Source: Saussurea involucrata (taxonomy: Eukaryota; Streptophyta; Magnoliopsida; Asterales; Asteraceae). Taken from it: DNA of 64,000 bases. A model generated the notes under the pieces. The model saw only the letters and a list, made by a program, of their open reading frames with translations, was not told the DNA's origin and ran no database searches. Where the stretch lies: positions 61,822,320 to 61,886,319 of the forward strand of contig CM066315.1 in NCBI GenBank assembly GCA_033807775.1. The letters run 5' to 3'. The stretch's first letter is position 1. The number at the start of each line of letters is the position of its first letter. Below are positions 57,157 through 64,000 of the stretch, one piece after another. Both the position numbers and the translations under genes were made by a program.

Positions 57157-58477
57157 TGTTAGTCGGTCGAGGTCGTACAAAAGTACAACTTAAGGTCGAT
57201 GTGGACATTTAACAACTAAAGAAACGTATCTCGAGCCAAATAACAAAATCGCAAGGAAAAAGTAAATAAGACGAGAGATTTGGTGACGTGGAAAACCCCA
57301 AAACGAGGGAAAAAACCGCGGTCGACTGTGTTAGAGCCGACAGTGCACTATGGTTGCCAATCAGGGGCGATAATCCTTGTGTTATAGGTGATTTGTGTAC
57401 AATAAGTTACAAATGAAGTAAAAATACACTTAGTCGTGTGTAAAAAGTGTCCGTCGTGTGTTTAAACGTGCGAAACAAACTGCTGTCGTGCGACTTGAAC
57501 TGTTGTCATGCGGTTTGAACTGTTGTCGTGCGGTACTTGCGTTAGCGACGTGCGTTCACCTACTTTGCTGTGTTGAGAGAGAAATATAAAAATGAAGTTG
57601 TGTAGCTTGATCAATTCCCCCCTTGCTCGAGGTTGGAGTGTGCCTTTATATAGGTTCCACCGGTCATTAATGAGCTTTAATGGTTGGTCTTGTAACCGCT
57701 GCCGACATTAAATGCGCTTTGACGATTGTCTTTGTGACCGCTGTCGGGCTATTAATGTCATTGATGATTCATCCGTTACTAGTCGTTGTGCCATAAATGC
57801 CCGTAGACCTGCATTAATGAACAAAAGAAACTGTTGTTGACCATGAATGGTTAGTGTAAGCGTAAGACCGTCTTAAGTCTCGGACGTTGGTCTTATGGAG
57901 CATACGACCGTCGCCGAAATATAAGACCGTGTATATGACTGTAAATGTCTTGTAAGACCTTATCTTAATATAAGATGGTCTAATGGAAATATCGCGAGAC
58001 TAGGTCGTAAAACCACTAAGTCGTTAGACCAGGATGACGATGTCGCAGGACTAGGTCGTAAGACCAGGTCACAGGACCAGGATGTCAGGATGATGCTTTC
58101 ATAGGACCATAGCAATATAACACCGATGACAGTAGACTGTCGACGTAAGACCGACGAGTCGTAACTGGCGATGCATAACTGGCGACATAAGAGTAGTGAC
58201 GTAGGACTAGCGACGTAAGACTAATGATGTGCGACGTGCGACACATGATGTGCGACACGTGATGTGCGATCATTAGATGTAAGATGACTATTGACCCAAT
58301 ATGTCTTTTTAATAACTAATTATCGTGGTTATTAACGTATGTCGGGGATATGACAATAATGGGTATTATCCTTGTCGGTCGGGGGTATGACTGTCGTAGA
58401 TTAGGGTAATCAATGTCCATGGGTCATGTCGAGGGAATTTCCCACGTCGGTCGAGGGTGTGATTTTTTACCCAAACA
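57157..58477 (-). repeat. 3' LTR of the Tat-type element
   Basis: From 57178 on it matches 60721-62019. It is filled with GTCGT, CGTAAGAC and GTGCGAC words. The left end (TGTTAGTCGGTCGAGG) differs from the expected TGTTAATGTCAAAAATCG, so a rearrangement occurred there. Confidence 0.8.
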
Positions 58478-58860
58478 GTTAGCCCCCCGAGATTTGAATT
58501 TCAAAGCCATTTGAATTTCAGATCTCGTACCAATGTGTTTCTACGGAGACGTGTCACTTTTGCTAATTGGATCATTTAGAAGAAAATCGGCTTGGTCAGC
58601 TAGAATCGCGTGATCAGTCGATGGTGTTAAGTAAGTTGCGATGATCGAAAGATGATTCTTAATGCGCAAGATACTTGTGGTGTTCATCTGACGGTCGTAA
58701 GACGACCTTAACACGTAAGGAACCGACGGTGATCGTAAGACGATCTTTATCAAAATGAGACGTATGGGTCAGGAGTCAATCGTAAGATGATTGGTCCGAA
58801 ATAAAGCTTGGCGGCGATCATAAGATGATCGAACCAAGATAAAAAATTTAAGGATCTTGT
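58478..58860. other. Interior leader of the Tat-type element
   Basis: Begins with the complement of the purine tract (GTTAGCCCCCCGAGA). It contains 'cgtaagatgatc/gatcgtaagacg' words and no coding sequence. In the neighbouring copy an accessory ORF occupies this zone, so that ORF appears to be lost here. Confidence 0.5.
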
Positions 58861-59124
58861 GATACAGTCGTTAAAGACTTATGTTCTGGCGTTCCGAGCC
58901 GATACGGTCGTTATAGACTTTTGATCTGGCGTTTAGAGCCGATATGGTCGTTATAGACCAATGATCTGGCGTTCCGAGCCGATACTGTCGTTATAGACTT
59001 GTGATCTGGCGTTCGAGCCGATACGGTCGTTAGAGACCTATGATCTGGCGTTCCGAGCCGATACGGTCGTTAGAAACCTATGATCTGGCGTTCGAGCTGA
59101 TACGGTCGTTAGAGACCTATGTTA
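58861..59124 (+). repeat. 40-bp minisatellite
   Basis: Six to seven units of 38-40 bp: GATACGGTCGTTATAGAC, a variable 3-6 bases, then GATCTGGCGTTCCGAGCC. Units differ by single bases and a one-base deletion in GTTC(C)GAGC, so the array was amplified stepwise. Confidence 0.9.
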
Positions 59125-59603
59125 CGTTGTGTAAGTTTTGCTTTAGCGATAATCGGTAAAAGAATTTACCTTTCTATTGAACCTGAGTATTATGTCGACT
59201 CATACATGTCTTGGACAAATGTAATGTCAACTGTAAAAATTAATTAAGTACAAAAATGAACAAGAAGTCGTGCGACTTGGGCATCCATTGTAATACAACG
59301 ATTAGAACGTAAGTCATAAGACTTTTTGAATCGTATAAGCAAACATAAGCGCATGCGATCAAAGCATTCATTCAGAACATGAAAATTTTCTAAGTTAAAG
59401 AACTTAGCTTGTGGGGTCGCTAGACCTTACTATCGTGTGATTTGATCATACGATGAACCTGAATCATGTGTTCCTGTAGTTATACAATCGAGTCGTCTAA
59501 TAAAACTGATTGTTGATACCGTACGATTTTAGTGAAGTCGTATGATAGACTTAGTAACTTATGTCGTGTGATCCTGCGATAAAGCAATGTCAGAGGTTGG
59601 TCG
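59125..59603. other. Interior spacer shared by Tat copies
   Basis: About 59226-59395 contains 'gtcgtgcgacttgggcatcc' and matches 63828-64000. This places both stretches at the same position inside related elements. No coding signal. Confidence 0.6.
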
Positions 59604-59813
59604 TTGGCTTTTCAGATGCATTGCATTCCAGCTGCGCGGGATATCTCGATCGTCGAGAGTTTGGAGCCGATAGGCACCTTTACCTACGACTTCTTAGATA
59701 CGATAAGGACCTTCCTACTTGGTGGAAAGTTTACCTGCATTAAGCACTTGAGTGCTTTGGAACACTCGTCGGAGGACGTAATCGCCTTCTTGAAAGACTC
59801 TTGCTTGTGATTA
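59604..59813 (-). pseudogene. Tat-lineage integrase C-terminus remnant
   Basis: Minus strand reads RVFQEGDYVLRRVFQSTQVL, then after a stop (59736-59738) EGPYRI, another stop, and EVVGKGAYRLQTLDDRDIPR to SWNAMHLK. The GPY core and NAMHLK ending are typical of the integrase C-terminus in Tat-type Gypsy elements, where this domain contacts target DNA. Two stops in about 65 codons show it is dead. Its position, pol end on the minus strand between the primer site and the purine tract, fits the orientation given by the LTRs. Confidence 0.75.
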
Positions 59814-60699
59814 TACGGTTAATCTTGCGACTTGCCTTTATTGGCAATCCTGAGATTAAAATGTGCGAGTCGCACTTATTGGCGACTTTTGCGTTTTGAC
59901 ATGCGTCTTACCACGACTGGTGATTATGAGATTCACTGTAAAAGTCGTCTTTATTGACGACCTATGTCATGACTAGCGACCATGAGATTTCCACATGCGA
60001 GTCGCTTTTATTGGCGACCGAGAATTTTAACCTGTGTTTTTCGTGATTGGCGATCACAAAAAATGTGAGACGACTATAAGTTGCACCCTGCGCTTGCCAT
60101 GACTGGCGATCATAAGAAAAAACGTGAATCGTCATTTGCCGAGGATTATAAGTCGTAACCTACGTTTTAAGTCGTAGAGACTTTGTTTCTCACGATATGA
60201 ATCGTAAGACCTGTATTTATATGATCTTGCGAGCTTGCAATGTAAAATCGAGGTGGTCGTTGGTTTGACCAATGATCTTTTGATGCTTAAATCAATATTT
60301 ATACGTTAGATCATAATAATTGAACGAGGAAAATATACTTAGAGTATATATATAGAGAGTTGTTGTAAGTGGGACGTCACAGTTACCCGTTACACGGAGT
60401 CGACATGCGCCTTTTTCCGAGGACTTTTGAGATCAAATGCGGTATTTTTCAGTTTGTGAAGGGTGTTTCGAGCCCCCGAGTCCCTTGGATGATGCGATAC
60501 ATGCGATACTTCGACAGAGCAAAAAAAAAATTATCAGGGCTTGAATCTGGCTTCGAGCCGTATTCAATTCCGATTGAAGTTGAATCAGGGGATCTTTTCA
60601 ATTTGCCATATACCTGAAAAAACTTTACAAGATCGTTAGAGCGATATGTGTGTTGGCTTGAGATTTTCTCTAGATGGGGTCCCACGGATGGCGCCAAAC
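59814..60699 (-). other. Remaining interior and 5' leader of the Tat-type element
   Basis: Sequence between the integrase remnant and the primer site. It is rich in 'attggcgac/gactggcgat' words (59840-60130). No gag or RT motif is recognisable in any frame. The primer-binding site lies at its right end (60680-60699, complement). Confidence 0.55.
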
Positions 60700-62019
60700 T
60701 GTTAATGTCAAAAATCGCACAAAAGTACAACTTAAGGTCGATGTGGACATTTAACAACTAAAGAAACGTATCTCGAGCCAAATAACACAATCGCAAGGAA
60801 AAAGTAAATAAGACGAGAGATTTGGTGACGCGGAAAACCCCAAAACGAGGGAAAAAACCGCGGTCGACTGTGTTAGAGCCGACAGTGCACTATGGTCGCC
60901 AATCAGGGGCGATAATCCTTGTGTTACGGGTGATTTGTGTACAATAAGTTACAAATGAAGTAAAAATACACTTAGTCGTGTGTAAAAAGTGTGCGTCGTG
61001 TGTTTAAACGTGCGAAACAAACTGCTGTCATGTGACTTGAACTGTTGTCATGCTGTTTGAACAGTTGTCGTGCGGTACTTGCGTTAGCGACGTGCGTTCA
61101 CCTACTTTGCTGTATTGAGAGAGAAATATAAAAATGCAGTTGTGTAGCTTGATCAATTCCCCCTTTGCTCGAGGTTGGAGCGTGCCTTTATATAGGTTCC
61201 GCCAGTCATTAATGAGCTTTAATGGTTGCTCTTGTAATCGCTGCCGACATTAAATGCGCTTTGACGATTGTCTTTGTAACCGCTGTCGGGCTATTAATGT
61301 CATTGATGATTCATCCGTTACTGGTCGTTGTGCCATAAATGCCCGTAGACCTGCATTAATGAACAAAAGAAACTGATGTTGACCATGAATGGTTAGTGTA
61401 AGCGTAAGACCGTCTTAAGTCTAGGACGTCGGTCTTATGGAGCATACGACCGTCGCCGAAATATAAGACCGTGTATATGACTGGAAATATCTTGTAAGAC
61501 CTTATCTTAATATAAGAATGGTCTTATGGAAATATCGCGAGACTAGGTCGTAAAACCACTAAGTCATTAGACCAGGATGACGATGTCGCAGGACTAGGTC
61601 GTAAGACCAGGTCGCAGGACCAGGATGTCAGGATCATTCTTTCATAGGACCAGAGCAATATAACACCGGTGACAGGAGACTGTCGACGTAAGACCGACGA
61701 GTCATAACTGGCGACGCATAACTGGCGACATAAGACTAGTGACGTAGGACTAGCGACGTAAGACTAACAATGTGCGACGTGCGCCACATGAAGTGCGACA
61801 CGTGACGTGCGATCATTAGATGTAAGATGACTATTGACCCAATATGTCTTTTAATAACTAATTATCGTGGTTATTAACGTATGTCGAGGATATGACAATA
61901 ATGGGTATTATCCTTGTCGGTCGGGGGTATGACTGTCGTAGATTAGGGTAATCAATGTCCATGGGTCATGTCGAGGGAATTTCCCACGTCGATCGAGGGT
62001 GTGATTTTTTACCCAAACA
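60700..62019 (-). repeat. 5' LTR of the Tat-type element
   Basis: Plus strand TGTTAATGTCAAAAATCG...TTTACCCAAACA; 1,320 bp. It pairs with 57157-58477. A possible TATA box (minus-strand sense CCTATATAAAGGC, about 61189-61201) fits an LTR promoter. Confidence 0.85.
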
Positions 62020-62187
62020 ATTGCTACGACACCTATCAGTTCGGCGCCTCCGGCGAAATCGTCGAAGTCCCCGTCCACCACGTCGATCCCTTCGTCGGCC
62101 GACAAGGGCAAGGGTCACACGACGGGAGGGGCTAAGGTCACGAAGGTAAACTTTACGTTGTCGTCGGACTTTATGGTTGATGATGTC

Positions 62188-63169
62188 TGTTTGGGCAAAA
62201 ATTCACGTCGTACGACCACGACCAGAAAAGGTAAGACGCACATCACGGAAAACATCTTGGATTAAGATAAGGTCCCGACAAAGACCCAGAGAACATCCGT
62301 CGTCCGTCGTGAAAGGTAAGTCAAGTGTTCCCTAGGACGTACAACCATAGCGACGCCCGTCCCGCACGACTGTCGCGTCAAGCCATACGTCCTCGACCAA
62401 GACTAACGTTAACCATGACTGTTACGTTTTGTTAAGTGTTTAATGCAGGAGTCAAAGCTATTAAAGGAGCAACGGCTATATCCGACGCAAGCCGTTATCC
62501 GACGCAAGCTGTTACTCGTAACGGACGAAGACCATTATGAATGTTCACGCCGGCAGCCGTTACAGACCGTTGCGACAATTAAAGCTGTTAATGAAGCAAT
62601 CAGTGAGATAATCAAAGCTCCCAAAGACTATAAAGCTAGAGTCGAATCCTCATTGCAAGGGGACCGAACATCGAACATCTAAAGGGAGAACATCTGGAAA
62701 TCATATGAAGAACATCCGCAGAACAATCTACTACAAGCATTCAAGCTCAAGAACCACACTACGAACTCAAGAACACTCGAAGAATAGCTCAAGTTATCGC
62801 TCCTGACACACGACATCAGCTTTCGACCAGCAGTTTACACTTTGTATTTACACACGACAAACACTGTTTTTACATTCAAACACTTGTACTTTACATTTCG
62901 AAGCATTTCCTTCACTTGTATTGTAATCTATGTACGATCGACACCAGCGACACCAAGGACATCGCCCCTGATTGGCGACCATAGTGCAGCGACGACACCC
63001 CCTGTCGTCTGCAGGTTTTTTCCTCGATTGAGGTTTTTCCTGCGTCATCAAATCCTTTGTCTTATTTATTTTTCCCTCGTCGCACGTCTCGTCGAAAGAT
63101 CCTTTCTTTAGTTGATTAAGTCCACATCGACCTTAAGTTGTCCCTTTGGTGCGATTTTTGGCATTAACA
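62188..63169 (+). repeat. Tat-type solo LTR
   Basis: 982 bp starting TGTTTGGGCAAAAATTC and ending GATTTTTGGCATTAACA, the sense ends of the LTRs at 57157 and 60700. ATGTC flanks both sides (62183-62187 and 63170-63174). Interior sequence is absent, so the element was reduced by LTR-LTR recombination. It is plus-oriented, opposite to its neighbours. Confidence 0.85.
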
Positions 63170-63294
63170 ATGTCCTAGCCGGCACGGATCTGTTTCCACA
63201 TCTGGGGAAATATTTGCTCCCTTCTTTCAAGGAGCATTTTGAGGGATTCCCAGTCGAGGAGACGGGATCTCATGTCGCCGGACTGGCATTTCTG

Positions 63295-63377
63295 GTAAGC
63301 TTTTCTTTCAAAACTTGTGTTTTGGTGTTTTTAATCTTTGTCGAACGTCAATTAACACGTTTCCTTATGTTTTACAG
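63295..63377 (+). other. Intron in the accessory ORF
   Basis: 83 bp, GTAAGC donor and T-rich TTTTACAG acceptor, phase 0. Reading through it would leave the coiled-coil frame, while removing it joins two parts in one frame. This is sequence inference without transcript data. Confidence 0.6.
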
Positions 63378-63703
63378 GCGTTTCAATCTTCTCTTGCCCT
63401 GCGTGCTGAGACAGAGAAGATAAAGGGTTTGGAGAAGGAAGTGAAGGAGCTCAAGGACGATGCTGCGTCTACTTTTGCCTTGGCTCGACTGACCGCACGT
63501 GCTGCTATAATGAGGCAACACCTGTCGGGGAAGAATCCCTCGCATCCGCGACGGACGAGCTGGCTTTCTACTTTGCCAAGGTTGGGTCTGAGAGGGATCT
63601 CGACTCTGACGATGAGAAGGAGGCCGAGGAGGAAGAGGTGGACGAAGGTTTTAAGGGTGAGGCATCGGGTAAGGATGCGACCGACACTCCTCCTCAGCCT
63701 TAG

Positions 63704-64000
63704 GAAAAAATTTTCTTTTTATGATTTTTGTTTTTCTTGCTCGATCGTTGCTGGTCGAGCTATCTAATGTAACTGACGATTTGATAAATGAAATTTTATC
63801 TTGTATGTCACTCTGTCTTATACGTGTTACAAGTAAATACAACATTAATTGTGAAATTCACTAAGCGTAGAATAAACAAGAAATCGTGCGACTTAGGCAT
63901 CCATTGTAATACCATGACTAAAACATAAGTCATATATTTAAATCATGTTGGCAAATACAAGCACACGTGATCGAGACATTCATTCAGAATATGAAATTCC
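63704..64000. other. 3' flank of the accessory ORF, Tat interior
   Basis: AT-rich sequence, then 63828-64000 with 'tcgtgcgacttaggcatcca', matching the spacer at 59226-59395. The window ends before the expected integrase end. Confidence 0.6.

Larger units (their letters stand above)
57157..62019 (-). mobile_element. Internally deleted Tat-lineage Gypsy element
   Basis: LTRs 57157-58477 and 60700-62019 (about 1.32 kb) match over nearly all their length with scattered changes. Minus strand: the 5' LTR (right) ends CATTAACA, followed by GTTTGGCGCCATCCGTGGGA (60680-60699), a primer site of the TGGCGCC type used by Tat/Athila elements. The purine tract TCGGGGGGCTAAC lies before the 3' LTR. The 2.2-kb interior keeps only an integrase end, a spacer and a minisatellite; gag and most of pol are gone. 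No matching target duplication is visible, and the first 20 bp of the left LTR are altered. Confidence 0.75.
62020..63703 (+). pseudogene. Accessory ORF of a Tat-type element, antisense to pol, spliced
   Basis: The plus-strand frame 62023-62187 (Ser/Thr/Pro/Lys-rich, ending LSSDFMVDD) stops at a solo LTR (62188-63169) with its duplicated ATGTC. It resumes in the same phase at 63175 with AGTDLFPHLGKYLLPSFKEH and HFEGFPVEETGSHVAGLAFL. A conventional 83-bp intron (63295-63377; GTAAGC...TTTACAG) leads to exon 2 (AFQSSLALRAETEKIKGLEK, a coiled coil). A one-base shift near 63515 separates the acidic C-terminus (TDELAFYFAKVGSERDLDSD, ending at TAG 63701). The spacer after it matches 59226-59395, which lies between purine tract and integrase in the Tat-type element. 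It thus sits where Tat elements can carry extra ORFs, opposite to pol. Its N-terminus is missing. Function unknown. Confidence 0.65.

Noticed and set aside
58861..59124. CRISPR array
   Set aside because: It is a direct 38-40-bp tandem without unique spacers, inside a Gypsy interior.
60369..60617. Small open frame as a gene
   Set aside because: It lies in the 5' leader of the Tat-type element, matches nothing and lacks a credible context.
57157..62019. Clean target-site duplication for the Tat-type element
   Set aside because: Flanks TCATA and ATTGC do not match and the left LTR end is altered, so a rearrangement is more likely.

Overview
This is a plant nuclear DNA window made almost entirely of transposable elements. 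I found no convincing host gene. LTR retrotransposons with TGGTATCAGAGC-type (initiator tRNA-Met) primer-binding sites, spliceosomal introns, a tRNA-derived SINE, a TRIM and a PIF/Harbinger-type DNA element all point to a flowering plant. The accessory ORFs of the SIRE-like Copia elements resemble those I associate with Asteraceae, but the family assignment is inference only (about 40% sure).

Layout. 1-3184: AT-rich sequence with a SINE in a perfect 10-bp duplication. 3185-6094: decayed Copia element lacking RT/RNase H. 6095-7810: two oppositely oriented Gypsy LTR fragments. 7811-9747: non-coding repeats. 9748-50069: one old solo LTR split by a deep nest. Layer A is the solo LTR (9748-11221 plus 49712-50069). 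Layer B is a TRIM (11222-11743). Layer C is a minus-strand Gypsy whose 2.5-kb LTRs contain hairpin arrays (11748-14240 and 47139-49706). Layer D is a minus-strand SIRE-like Copia derivative without a usable pol (15647-46319, TSD CATCT), sitting in the gag of C. Inside D are two young, nearly complete elements: layer E, a plus-strand Gypsy (16246-24520, TSD ACAAT), and layer F, a plus-strand SIRE-type Copia (31255-46307, TSD CATAC). 50070-51419: non-coding. 51420-54169: PIF/Harbinger-like element (TSD TAA) with a two-exon Myb/SANT-like ORF1. 54962-56127: reversed Gypsy LTR fragment. 56128-56547: repeat and hAT-like terminus. 56548-64000: Tat-lineage Gypsy debris with two 1.3-kb LTRs, a 40-bp minisatellite, an integrase remnant, a solo LTR (TSD ATGTC) and a spliced accessory ORF on the strand opposite to pol.

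How the parts relate. E and F each carry gag, protease, integrase, RT and RNase H and differ from open frames by only a few stops or frameshifts. Their LTR pairs are nearly identical, so both inserted recently. D keeps LTRs, PBS, PPT, a coiled-coil region and the 3' accessory ORF but has lost pol, so it would depend on enzymes from a relative. The 3' accessory ORFs of D and F are recognisably homologous.

The most unusual signals are these: (1) a roughly 45-bp sequence directly after CCGGA-rich arrays, in sense orientation, shared by Gypsy LTRs and the leader of the SIRE-like element D; (2) each retroelement family is filled with its own short, often self-complementary word; (3) three consecutive stem-loops in the LTR of E; (4) an antisense, intron-containing accessory ORF whose frame runs cleanly across a solo-LTR insertion.
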